A model generated the notes under the pieces. It saw nothing but the letters and a program-made list of their open reading frames with translations, did not search any database and was not told where the DNA came from. This document shows, in pieces, positions 34,660 through 44,534 of a stretch of DNA of 64,000 nucleotides (position 1 is its first letter; each line of letters begins with the position of its first letter). The stretch spans positions 123,069 to 187,068 of the forward strand of contig CAJQUW010011565.1 of NCBI GenBank assembly GCA_907163375.1, written 5' to 3'. Position numbers and translations under genes: made by a program. The DNA is from Prostheceraeus crozeri (lineage: Eukaryota > Platyhelminthes > Polycladida > Euryleptidae).

Positions 34660-36207
34660 ATGGATTATGATGAGGCTTTGGAGTTGGTTGGCGGCTGTGG
34701 ACGTTATCAGATTTTCTTATTCTTCTTGGTTGCTACAATCTGCATGAAACATGCGATTGATATTCAATTCCTTGTACTTGCAACGTACACTCCAAATTAC
34801 TCCTGCATTCAACCATGGAATTCGAGCTACTTCAATGAGACTGCTGATTCTGCATGCAGTAGACCTGGAATGAACAACATCACTTGCACTGCATGGAGCT
34901 ATGATAAATCAGTCATGGAACGAACGATGGTGACTGAATTTAATTTGGTTTGTGATAGAGAATACTTGATACCTCTTTATCAAACATTGGTTCTTGTTGC
35001 AGTTGCTATAGGTCGACAAATAGGATTACTGTGTGATATTTTCGGACGCAAAAAAATCATTCTGATTTCTATGACATATGACTTGCTCATGACTCCTGTC
35101 CAATCCTTTGTTCCTGGATTGGAAGCCCAATTTGCTGTCCGTTTCGTCCGAGCCTTCGGAGAAGGTTTCGTTTTCAGCAGCAATTATTATATGTTGGAGC
35201 TTGTTGCCACAAAATATCGCTTAAATTTAGGATGTAATTATTGGCTTGGCTACTGCGTAGGATACACATGTACTGCCCTTTTCGGAAAATATTTGCGCGA
35301 TTGGAGATATGTTCAGGCTGCTTCACTTGTTGTTGTTCCATTCTATATCATCTTGTGTTTCGTGATGGTTGAATCTCCACGATGGCTGCTCGTTAAGGGT
35401 CAGAAGACGGAAGCTGTGAAGATTCTGAGCAAAATCGCTAAATGGAATGGCAAGAAGGACGTGAATTTTTCAAAGCTTGAAAATGTCTACGTGGAAGATG
35501 ATGTCAAAGTGGGAAGAATTTCAGACGCTTTTTCATCACGATCAATGGCATTGAAGACCATTGTTATGGCTGTTGTTATGTGGACGGTCAATCTCGCATA
35601 TTATGGAATAGTCCTTGATAGTACGTTTGCCAGTAATGATATTTTTCTTAACATGGCATTATTAGGATTAATTGAGGTTCCTTGCAGTCCGATGGCATGG
35701 CTGCTTGGAGACAAAGTTGGAAGACGATGGCCATCTATCGTATTATTCTTTATGTCTGCAGGACTTATATTTGCTATGCCTCATTTGCCGAAAAACGATT
35801 TAATTTGGCTCAAAGTTTGTTTAGGAGTTTTAGGAAAGCTGACAGTGACTGCTGTTTACGTGCTTATTGCAGTCTACGTGACGGAGCTACAACCAACCAG
35901 TATTCGCAATGTAAGCATGGTTCCCGCTATGTTGGTTAATTCAGCTGGTGGAGTCGTCGCTCCATACATTCTCCAACTTACAAAAGTTGCATTTTGGTTA
36001 CCAGCCATAGTGCTCGGGATCTGGTGCATATTTTCTGCAATATTAATTTTACCTCTTCCTGAAACGGTAGACATGCCACTAGCACAAACTGTAGAGGAGG
36101 CAAATTTGCTTGTAAGAGGAAAAGAACATGAATTTCAGAGCAGTCTAGAAGATCTTCGTTCACGAACTCTGACAGTAAATGAATTAGAACTAAAAGAAAA
36201 ATTATGA
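34660..36207 (+). CDS. SLC22-family organic ion transporter, single coding exon
   Basis: The 515-residue product should be a 12-helix major-facilitator carrier in the plasma membrane moving organic cations, anions or carnitine-like zwitterions. Family landmarks are in order. The N-terminus GGCGRYQIFLFFL leads into helix 1. A large extracellular loop carries cysteines and N-glycosylation sites (NSSYF, NETAD, NNIT) and ends WSYDKSVMERTMVTEFNLVC. The MFS loop reads LLCDIFGRKK, where SLC22 proteins usually have GxxxDRxGRR. After helix 6 comes VESPRWLLVKGQ, then helix 7 near residues 300-325 and GDKVGRRW in the second half. Length is normal for the family (about 500-560). A TTG three codons upstream is in frame, but the first ATG is at 34,660. 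The frame is intact. Substrate cannot be inferred. Many invertebrate paralogues exist, so no specific symbol is given. Confidence 0.93.
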   Translation: MDYDEALELVGGCGRYQIFLFFLVATICMKHAIDIQFLVLATYTPNYSCIQPWNSSYFNETADSACSRPGMNNITCTAWSYDKSVMERTMVTEFNLVCDREYLIPLYQTLVLVAVAIGRQIGLLCDIFGRKKIILISMTYDLLMTPVQSFVPGLEAQFAVRFVRAFGEGFVFSSNYYMLELVATKYRLNLGCNYWLGYCVGYTCTALFGKYLRDWRYVQAASLVVVPFYIILCFVMVESPRWLLVKGQKTEAVKILSKIAKWNGKKDVNFSKLENVYVEDDVKVGRISDAFSSRSMALKTIVMAVVMWTVNLAYYGIVLDSTFASNDIFLNMALLGLIEVPCSPMAWLLGDKVGRRWPSIVLFFMSAGLIFAMPHLPKNDLIWLKVCLGVLGKLTVTAVYVLIAVYVTELQPTSIRNVSMVPAMLVNSAGGVVAPYILQLTKVAFWLPAIVLGIWCIFSAILILPLPETVDMPLAQTVEEANLLVRGKEHEFQSSLEDLRSRTLTVNELELKEKL

Positions 36208-36276
36208 AACTTTTTGTAATTAGGGCCTACTAATGTTTTCATTGACTTGTGGATCTCTCTCAAGCAACGATGACTT

Positions 36277-36282
36277 AATAAA
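36277..36282 (+). promoter_or_regulatory. polyadenylation signal AATAAA of the SLC22 gene
   Basis: A canonical AATAAA lies 70 bases after the transporter stop codon, in the expected orientation. A short 3' UTR would end near 36,300, only about 100 bases before the repeats that open the virus-like element. Confidence 0.6.
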
Positions 36283-36409
36283 CAATCATTAAATTGATAT
36301 GATTGATGGCATTATAATTTCAAAAATTTGCTTCGTATTTGCTTAGTAGACATGTTTTGTACGAGCGTACTTGCGAAAAGAGATGAATGAAAACCACTGG
36401 ATAGAAATG

Positions 36410-36800
36410 GGCAAAAGACCGTTCCAGGACACCATAAAATTCAAAAAAATAGTATCTTTAAAAACGACATAAATTCATGAATTTTGACCCATTTTCAGGT
36501 TTTTAAGACCTAAATTCATGAATTTAGTCGTTTTTAAAGATACCGATTTTTCAAAAAATGGTACTTTTTAAATGGTCTAAATTCATGAATTTTGGTCATT
36601 TTTCAGGTTATGAAGACCTAAATTCATAAATTTAGGCGCTTTTAAAAATACCCAATTTTTCAAATTTTTCAAAATCTCAAAATTTGAGAATTACAATTTT
36701 ACACCCGCCCTTAAAATCATGACCGTTCCAGGACACCGAAAATCATAAAAGTTGAGAATTTCAAATTCATGAATTTTATCCATCTTTCAGGTTTTTAAAA
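36410..36800. repeat. AT-rich repeat block with AAATTCATGAATTT palindromes, probable left end region of the virus-like element
   Basis: The motif GACCGTTCCAGGACACC occurs near 36,418 and again near 36,722. Between them are repeated units containing CTAAATTCATGAATTTAG and runs of TTTTTAAAGATACC. The block separates the host gene from the first virus-like reading frame and probably includes the element's terminal repeat. I see no matching right-hand terminus. Confidence 0.5.
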
Positions 36801-36844
36801 TATGAGATAACTAAAATTATGTGACTAAAAATATTTCTTTAAAA

Positions 36845-37657
36845 ATGGAAGAAACAAAAGTGGATGAAACAAAAGTGGAAGAAACCGCAAGAATATATCC
36901 TTCGTTATCACAGTTAAAAATAAGTGAATTGAATAAAGAAAAACACAAAGATAGAGTACGTTATATGAAAGATAAGGAATCTCAATTATTATTAAGATTA
37001 GGACATTATAAAAAATTAAGAAAGAGATGGTCTAATGTTAAGAATGTAACACAAGGAATTGGCATATTCTTAACACTAAGTTTAGGTGCTTTAACAGTTG
37101 TTATATCTTCAGGTGTTTTAGTACTTCCAGTAGTTGCTACAGCTTTAACAGGTACGGGTGTTTTTGCAACTTCACTTGTTACAATGTTAGATAAATCTTT
37201 AATAACTAAGAAACGAAAATCATTAAAAACTAAGCATTTACATATTAAAGAAGTCTATGACAAATTACATTACTACTTTCAAAGAGTATGTGATGATAAT
37301 GTTATTACGTTAGATGAGATTGAAAAATTTGATCAAATAGCTAATGAAGTAAATCAAATATCATTTCAATTACAGTCAGAAAAAGTTGATGATAAGAATA
37401 AACAGGATGGCAAAATTTCGAGTGATGGTAAAGTTTCTAATGAAGAAAATGACAAAATTTTTTTTAGAAGAGCTAAAAACTTTAAGCGAAAATTTAAGCA
37501 AAACTTTATTAAACAAAACTTTATTAAACAAAGCTTAAAACGAGAAAACTTTAAACGAAAAGATGTCAGACAACAAAGCAATAAAAAAATAATTTGTTCA
37601 GTAAAATGTTTTTGCTGTATTCCAATGTTACCACAAAATTCAAATATTATATTTTAA
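36845..37657 (+). CDS. virus-like element: membrane protein of unknown function
   Basis: The frame opens with a lysine/glutamate-rich, repeated VDETKVEET region. A helical basic stretch follows, then two adjacent hydrophobic segments near residues 80-120 (IGIFLTLSLGALTVVISSGV and LPVVATALTGTGVFATSLV). The C-terminal half is coiled-coil followed by a very basic repeated tail (FKRKFKQNFIKQNF). Proteins of this layout are common but unnamed in animal Polintons. It is the first gene after the left repeat block. Function is unknown. Confidence 0.6.
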   Translation: MEETKVDETKVEETARIYPSLSQLKISELNKEKHKDRVRYMKDKESQLLLRLGHYKKLRKRWSNVKNVTQGIGIFLTLSLGALTVVISSGVLVLPVVATALTGTGVFATSLVTMLDKSLITKKRKSLKTKHLHIKEVYDKLHYYFQRVCDDNVITLDEIEKFDQIANEVNQISFQLQSEKVDDKNKQDGKISSDGKVSNEENDKIFFRRAKNFKRKFKQNFIKQNFIKQSLKRENFKRKDVRQQSNKKIICSVKCFCCIPMLPQNSNIIF

Positions 37658-37726
37658 AAATGGATAAAATTAAAGCTGATAATCAAAAAAATATATATAA
37701 AAAAATATAAAAATATGATATAAAAA

Positions 37727-38299
37727 ATGGATAAAATTACAGCTGATAATTTTAAAAGAATAAAACAATTAGAAGAGTTAATAAAACAAAGAAATATTAT
37801 GAAAGAAAATCATCTTCAACATAGAATGATGAAAGCTGGTATTCAATCTGATATTTTTGAAAAAATGCAGCAAACCGAGCAAGTAAAAACTGATTTTGAG
37901 AAAACTATGAAACCATTTAAAACTCTTGAAGAAGAACTTACAAATAATGATAAACAAATTGATATAACAGATCCAGAGCACAAATCCTTATTAGATGACT
38001 ATGGATTACTAGAATCAAACATTAATAAGAAATTACCAAAATCTATGCAATTTGAACATTCTATTTCATTTATAGATGGAAAAACATTACCTAGATTTTA
38101 TCTCGGACAAAAAGAAATATTTCCACAACCTTTTCGAGGTTTAATTTTTTCACCAGATAAATATCCTTTTAATTTAGATAGAAATTTTGTTGATCTTTTA
38201 AGAGGAGCAGATTTAAATAATTATGCTGTAGAAGATCTCATAAAATATAAAGCTATGTTAGATAGAGTTAAAGCAGGAAAAACTCTTATACGTTACTAG
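37727..38299 (+). CDS. virus-like element: unknown protein with N-terminal coiled coil
   Basis: The 190-codon frame begins MDKITADNFKRIKQLEELIK and is predicted coiled coil for about 100 residues. A globular part follows with FIDGKTLPRFYLGQKEIFPQ and FRGLIFSPDKYPFNLDRNFV, then DLLRGADLNN. The last part resembles the (Y/F)xLTxGLxxLL-type domain found in uncharacterised Polinton proteins. I infer a structural or replication accessory role only from context. Confidence 0.55.
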   Translation: MDKITADNFKRIKQLEELIKQRNIMKENHLQHRMMKAGIQSDIFEKMQQTEQVKTDFEKTMKPFKTLEEELTNNDKQIDITDPEHKSLLDDYGLLESNINKKLPKSMQFEHSISFIDGKTLPRFYLGQKEIFPQPFRGLIFSPDKYPFNLDRNFVDLLRGADLNNYAVEDLIKYKAMLDRVKAGKTLIRY

Positions 38300-38522
38300 A
38301 GAATTAGAAAATTTATTATCAACGGGAGTTAAAGTAGGAAAAGGTTTTAAAACAGAAACAACTGTATTTTTACCAGATGATCCACAAGAATTACTAAATA
38401 GATTAAATATTTTAATATCTGCAATAAAAGAAGGACATAATTCTAGTTTCAATGAAATTCATGCTATATTGAAAAGACTGTTAGAAAAGAAGATTCTAAA
38501 TGAAGAGGATTATAAAAGTATA

Positions 38523-38560
38523 ACGGGACATCGGAGATGTCTTCCAGGGCTTCGCCCGTA
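38523..38560 (+). repeat. double-hairpin GC-rich repeat, copy 1
   Basis: A 33-base core starting GACATCGGAGATGTC and ending GGGCTTCGCCCGT forms two adjacent small hairpins. The same core recurs in opposite orientation at 41,525-41,558 with three mismatches. Here it sits in a non-coding gap of the virus-like element. Confidence 0.8.
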
Positions 38561-38626
38561 GCTGAAATATGTTTGTTGTTTTTAATTTTTTTATAAAAGA
38601 TATTTATTCAAAATTTTAACTAAAAA

Positions 38627-39414
38627 ATGTGTTCAGCAGATTTAGACAAAATTAATAATCATTTAGAAAATTTGACAGAGATTTTGGGTTCATCAAAATT
38701 TAGTACGATGTTAAAAATTATAACAACTACTTCATCACACACTTGTAATTTAGAACCCATTCTACATTTCGAACAAAATAAAAATTATCAAATTGCATTG
38801 ACTAGTTTCTCCACATTTAACACTATTCAAAACGTTATCAAAGATGTGAATGATCAATTTAGATATTCTACTGATAAAGGCAAAACATGGAAAATACTAC
38901 TTTTCTTCCTGGTTCTTACGAAGTTGAAACAATATCAAATGAAATTAAGAGACATTTAGGTATACCATTTAAAGATAAGAAACAATTACATTTTGCAGTT
39001 GAACCGGCAGTTAATAAATTTTCTCTTACTTTAGACGAAAATCATCAAGTTGATTTTAATCATGATAGATCATTGTCAAAGCTATTAGGATTTAATAAAC
39101 AAACCTATAGTCAAGGTTATCATTTAGGTGAGAAGATTTCAAAAATAACTGAAATAAATTCAATTGCTGTACATTGTGACATCATTGAAGGAGGATATAT
39201 AAATGGTAAATTGTCAAATTTAATATTCAGTTTTCCAGCTTTTACTGTACCCATTGGTTATAGATTAAATGTAATTCCACAAACATTAATATATTTCCCT
39301 ATTACAAGAAAAACTATTAACAACATTAACATTAGAATCACTGATGAGAAAGGACAAGAAATAAATTTTGGAGGTGAAGAGATTATGATAGATCTTTTGG
39401 TTCGGGAGGTATAA
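38627..39414 (+). pseudogene. virus-like element: probable minor capsid (penton-type) protein region
   Basis: The region encodes beta-strand-rich sequence in which FSTFNTIQNVIKDVNDQF, TFLPGSYEVETISNEIKRHL and the end ITDEKGQEINFGGEEIMIDL are visible. The LLPGSYEVxxI-xxI and DEKGxxINFxGEE patterns are recurrent in a protein that accompanies the major capsid protein in animal Polintons and is thought to be the penton or minor capsid protein. Its place before the packaging ATPase fits that role. Family assignment is from pattern memory. Confidence 0.5.
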
Positions 39415-39593
39415 ACTCCCGTTCGAGAAGTATAAACTCCCACGCGAAGCTAGAGAAGTTTAATTTTCTTCTTCTTATTATTCTTCTTCTTTAAAAATAA
39501 AAAAATTAAAATTGAAATTTTTTATTAAGAAATGAGTGAAGAACCCCCATTAAATAAAAAATACTCAAATTTAATCATCATCCAAATTTATCT

Positions 39594-40297
39594 AATAAAG
39601 TATTGTCAGTTATTTGTGGAAGATCAGGATGTGGAAAAACGTATCTATTATTTAAAATTTTAACGACTCCAAATTTTTTGGATTATAACAATCTTATAAT
39701 TTATACAACAACAGCAGAACAACCCGTCTATCAATTTTTAAAATATGGATTTGAAATAATCTTAAAAAAACAGCAATTGCTTCATTATTCAAAGAATATG
39801 AAAAATCTGAAGATGAAGAAGAAATAAGTTCGTGGTGTGAAGAAGCAGCAAAAAATAATCAGTTAGTAGAATCTAATGAAAATAAGCATATAAAAATACA
39901 ATTAATAGATGATAGTGGTAATATGCAAGATCCTAGTAAACTAGATAAAACAATGAAACATTGTGTAATTTTTGATGATTGCGTTAATGATAGAAATCAG
40001 TCAGTTCAGAGAAATTATTTCACAAGAGGTAGACATAATAACTGTAGTGTTTTTTATTTAACACAAAGTATGTATTCATTAGACGGAAGTGTTATTAGAA
40101 AGAATGCAAATATATTTATACTATTTGAAATAAATGCAAGAAACTTAAGTGATTTGTTAAGAGATTTATGCGTAAGAAATAAATATGAATTTAAACAATC
40201 GTGTAACAATGCCTGGTCAAAAGATTATGGCTTCATTACAATTAATATTGATAAAAAAATTCATGATAGAGTTAGAGAACATTTGTTTGCCGAGTGA
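39594..40297 (+). pseudogene. virus-like element: packaging ATPase (A32/FtsK-HerA type) region
   Basis: A Walker A motif GRSGCGKT follows SVIC at the start, a Walker B CVIFDDC lies after KTMKH, and the sensor region reads NNCSVFYLTQSMYSLDGSVI, with ANIFILFEINARNLSDLLRD following. Motif order and spacing fit the A32-like ATPases that pump DNA into Polinton, adenovirus-like and giant-virus capsids. It lies between the minor capsid region and the convergent polymerase gene. Confidence 0.85.
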
Positions 40298-41524
40298 TAA
40301 AAATATACAAATATAGTGTTATATTTTATTTTTTTATTTTATTTTTTATTTTATATATATATATCAAATTTATCTATCTTAGAAAGTAGAAAATTAAAAA
40401 GGTAGAGTAGTTACTCCATCAGGTAAAATTTTTCTTTTATCATCAAATGGATCTAATGCTAATTTATGTTCTTCTTTTAAATACATTTTATGTTTCTTTG
40501 AATTAAGTCTATAATTACATGCTGTTTTTATTTCATTATTAAATAAGGCAATTTTATAATCTTGTAAGGTTTTTGATTAGCCACTGATGCCTTAGAAATT
40601 CCTTTTAATGTTTTATGTGTTTTAATATTATTAGTTGTGTTATAACAATAACATTTAGATTTTGAAAATATAGCTTCTGTTATGAAATCTTCATTTCCTT
40701 CTAGTTCATCTTTTACTTTACATAAATCAGAAGGATGAATGATATCTTTTATTTTATTAATTTCATCATCAAGTGAAGAATTATACGGTATTGTTAATTC
40801 TAAGAAAACAGAATCGGTATCTGTAAAGTGTAATTTATAGTTTTTGCCATAAGCAGGTACTAAATGATCATATATGAATCTATACATAAATAGTTTAGCT
40901 AATTCTAATATAGTGAATCCAATAAAATTAAACTTATCATGTTTTACGCTGATTCGACGTAAATGTACAGCACATAGTTCATCACTAAATCTAGTAGTTC
41001 TTTTATATGTAGGTTTCCTTGTTAAATTTTGAAACCTATGTTTATCATAAACTATTTCAATATTTTGTCTATTACGCACATTTTCTAAAGTCTTACCATA
41101 AAATGCATTATTCATTAATTTGAAGAACACGTTTCCAAAATCATCTTTATTTCTTTTAGCTATTTTTCGTTTTTCAATATTGAACTCTATATAATTTTTT
41201 AACCACCTAGATTTTCTATACACTAGTTTCCGATGTATTTTGGTGAGAATCATTCCATTTTCTAAATACCAATCTAGCATTCTTCCTTCAACAACATACT
41301 TTCCTTTATTGCTTTGTGTTAACATAAGTTTTTTTGTTGGTCTGTATTTCTTAGGAATTAAAGATTTTTGATGATCTGTAAAATCTTTTATATTGGGAAT
41401 TTTGTTTTCGGGACAGAAAGGAAAATATTTTGTTTTTTTTTTTATTTCATCAGGGTATACTAAATCAACTTCATATATATAACCATGATTATAATTTCCA
41501 TCATATGTTTTTTGATAATCAAGA

Positions 41525-41558
41525 ACGGGCGAAGCCCTAGTAGACATCTCTGATGTCG
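41525..41558 (-). repeat. double-hairpin GC-rich repeat, copy 2, inside the polymerase reading frame
   Basis: The reverse strand shows GACATCAGAGATGTC followed by GGGCTTCGCCCGT, matching copy 1. It contributes the residues TSEMSTRASPV to the polymerase frame between conserved regions, without closing the frame. Confidence 0.8.
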
Positions 41559-42980
41559 TACGAATATTACACCATTCCATCTCACCTGTTGGCAATTCTT
41601 GTATCATGCAAGAAGAATATAAGCTATTAAAATCATAATATAACAAATAGTTTTCTCTCATGATTTCATCAACTGCTGCTTGACTAACTTCATTTAATAT
41701 AAGTGCTTCTATATTTTGATTAAACAATTTTATAAACTGATCGCTTTCTTCTGGAGATAAAGGTTTCATTATTCCATAATCATCAGGATTTACTTTTTTA
41801 TTATAAAACCTTAACATATCTATTACCTAAAACTGATGAAACTCCACCTCTAATTCCAGATTCAAAAAATAATAATTTATCATATGTATTTTCTTTATAA
41901 TGTTTAAGTTTAACACCGGTATGTTTCAATCCTGCTAGCCATGTTAAACCTGGTGTAGAATAAAAATAACATGGATCTATTCCGTAATATTCTAAGCACA
42001 TATCACGAAAGTTTTCAAATAGATCAGCTAGTATTAACACATCTATCTTAAGATATTTCATTTTATAATCATACATTGTTTTACAATTTAACTCTCTCCA
42101 ATTTTTTTCAGCTTCTGCATAGTCTTCTTCAGATAATTGTTTTTCAGATAATGTTTTAATGTTGATTTAAATTTATTTATTGGAGGAAGTTTTTGTTCTT
42201 CCATAATTTTATTCACAGAATTAAAATCTCCAGTTATATATTCATACGGAAATATTCCTTTCAAAGGTTTTAAATTATATTTATTTAATATTTTACATTG
42301 TTCAGGGTTCAAAGTTTTTCCCATAACATCTAATGAATAAGGAGTAAAAAATCCAAATGCATCTAAAATTCTAATACAACCTAATTGCATTGAAAAATAT
42401 TCTTCTTCTGTTTTACATAGTAAATTTATTTGTTGTTGTTGTAATTTTTCAGATGAAAATAAATCTTTCATTACTAGATGGAAATCATATTTAGAACCAT
42501 TGTAGAAATATAAAGGAACAAAGTTATATTTAAATTTATTAGCATTAAGATTACAAGAATTATGTGCTGCACCTCTATATAATCCATTTAGATGATCATG
42601 ATCTTTTACTTTATCATTACCCAATTCTTTTCCACAGTAAAAACGTTTTGTTTCATTAATAAAATTTGATTTTTCTTTTTCTGTTAATGGCATCATTGGT
42701 ATATTTGTTTCAAGCAATTGTGAAAAATAATTTTGTAATTCTTCTACTTTCTTTGTAAACATTTCTGAACTATCTTCACCATGGTATTGATAATATTCTG
42801 ATTTAAATAATTCAGGATAATTTGAATGAATGTACATTCCCCAACATAATGGCTTTTGTTCAAATAAATATTTTTCTTTACTTTGTTCAGATGCACTTTT
42901 TTCATAATTATCATTTTCAGAATTTTGTGTCATATTAACACTATATGCTTCAAAATCACAATAATTAGTAAAGGGTACTT

Positions 42981-43046
42981 TTGAAGCTGGGACATTCCCA
43001 TAACGATGTCTACATGTTTCATAATTTTAATAAACTTATAGTTAAT
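42981..43046 (+). repeat. 66-bp dispersed repeat, copy 2
   Basis: Same length and orientation as 1327-1392, with about five mismatches. It interrupts the virus-like element near the start of the polymerase region, whereas copy 1 lies in the UBR3 intron 41 kb away. Confidence 0.75.
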
Positions 43047-43452
43047 TATTTTTTTTCAAATAATGTCTATTATATTCTAAATAATCATCTTTTGGAAATG
43101 TGTTTCTGACTGCTTCATTTTGTTGACAATTCTCCAGATGTCTATTCATTTCTTCTAAAGTTCTAGAACTTGTCATACATTGAAGACAAGGAAAATTTGT
43201 ATTTTCTGAAGTTTTTGTAAATATAGAAACATATTTACACAATATAAAATGACCCTGATAATATAATATATTCGCTTGTGCTGGTTGCTTTGTTTGTTTT
43301 AATTTTTCAAATTTATCTTTATATATTTCATGTGTTTCATCAATTTTGTCTTTGTAAATCTTTTTCAGACTGTTGATAATTTTGATTTTAATATTTGTAG
43401 CTGTTGTTCATATTCTTTATCATATTGTTCTTTATATTGTTGTTGACATTTT

Positions 43453-43923
43453 TTAACATTCATTTATTTTTTGATTGGTTTCATTTTCTTCATTATTTAA
43501 TTCTTTATTGTCTTCATTTAATTTTTCTATCGTTTCTATCTTATTTTGATATTTATGGTGATATTCTTGTACTAATATTTTTGTTTGTTGTTGATAATCT
43601 GTTTTGCAATTTTGTAAAATTTCATTTAAAGTTTGTAATTTTTGTTGATATTCTAAAGATAAAGATAAATAATCGGAATCATAATCATAATTATAATTAC
43701 GTCCTTTATAATTATTATGATTAATCATTATTGGTGATAATGTTTTTATAATTTCAAATTTTTCAGTACATATTATATTTCCTTGGTAAAAAGTATTATG
43801 ATGCATGTAATTTCCTCTATCATTATAAACTATTTCTGATTGACATAAATTTTTATTATTCAAATAAAATTTTTTTGAATCTGAGTAAAATGGAGTAATA
43901 TTACCAATAGAAACATAATTCAC
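43453..43923 (-). CDS. virus-like element: unknown protein with coiled-coil end
   Basis: The 156-codon frame has an N-terminal tyrosine/asparagine-rich half (MNYVSIGNITPFYSDSKKFY) and a C-terminal coiled coil (LEYQQKLQTLNEILQNCKTD). It lies upstream of the polymerase on the same strand. I do not recognise a family and give no function. Confidence 0.4.
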   Translation of the reverse strand: MNYVSIGNITPFYSDSKKFYLNNKNLCQSEIVYNDRGNYMHHNTFYQGNIICTEKFEIIKTLSPIMINHNNYKGRNYNYDYDSDYLSLSLEYQQKLQTLNEILQNCKTDYQQQTKILVQEYHHKYQNKIETIEKLNEDNKELNNEENETNQKINEC

Positions 43924-44490
43924 ATTTAATTCAAAAACATTTACTTCAATAAATTTTTATTCTTTTTATGAAACTTTATTAACCTATTATAATCATATGG
44001 AAATTCATCTAAGCCATCAGAGAGATCAAATTCCTTTATATATTTATCTTCCTTTTATTATAATGACTTAGTCTTTCTTTATGATATTTTGCAGGATGTA
44101 AATGTGCTATAATACTCCAAAGAAAACATTAAATCATCTTCATTTTTTATGTTGATTATTTGTGTCAACTGAAAGGCAAAGAGAACATAAACTACCTAAC
44201 CAGTATTATATTTTATATTTTATCAATTACTATTTTCTTAGATAGTATTTTAAACAAATCTCCAACCAGTATTCACGTAATTGGGCTTCAATTATACAAT
44301 TTTCTAATTTAAGTAATCATCTGTTCAAATATGGGTTGTATATCATTTACGTTATGAATTTTCCTTTATGAAATTTGTAAAATGTCCTTGTATTATTTCT
44401 TCAGGAATTCCATCAGGTCCATTTTTTGTATAAAGTACTTCTACATTCAATATAACATTTGGAAAGATTTCTTAAATATATTATAAAAGT
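43924..44490. other. virus-like element, no readable gene
   Basis: AT-rich sequence without a recognisable frame. It runs into the A/C-only block, and its composition shifts progressively toward A and C from about 44,520. Confidence 0.4.
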
Positions 44491-44534
44491 TGGATCAGAA
44501 TATCAGAAAAAGTTTCATCGGTTTCATTATTGTT

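Larger units (their letters stand above)
40528..43242 (-). pseudogene. virus-like element: protein-primed family B DNA polymerase region
   Basis: On the reverse strand the order is: a cysteine/histidine cluster (FPCLQCMTSSRTLEEMNRHL); then KVKDHDHLNGLYRGAAHNSC with NGSKYDFHLVMKDL of the exonuclease part; then the palm motifs. Palm motif A is YYDFNSLYSSCM, motif B is KLMNNAFYGKTLENVR, and motif C is FTDTDSVFLEL. Insertions between palm motifs are typical of protein-primed polymerases from Polintons, adintoviruses and linear plasmids. This enzyme would have copied the element from a terminal protein primer. The region also contains one copy of the double-hairpin repeat, read through in frame, and one copy of the 66-bp dispersed repeat near its 5' end. 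Confidence 0.9.
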
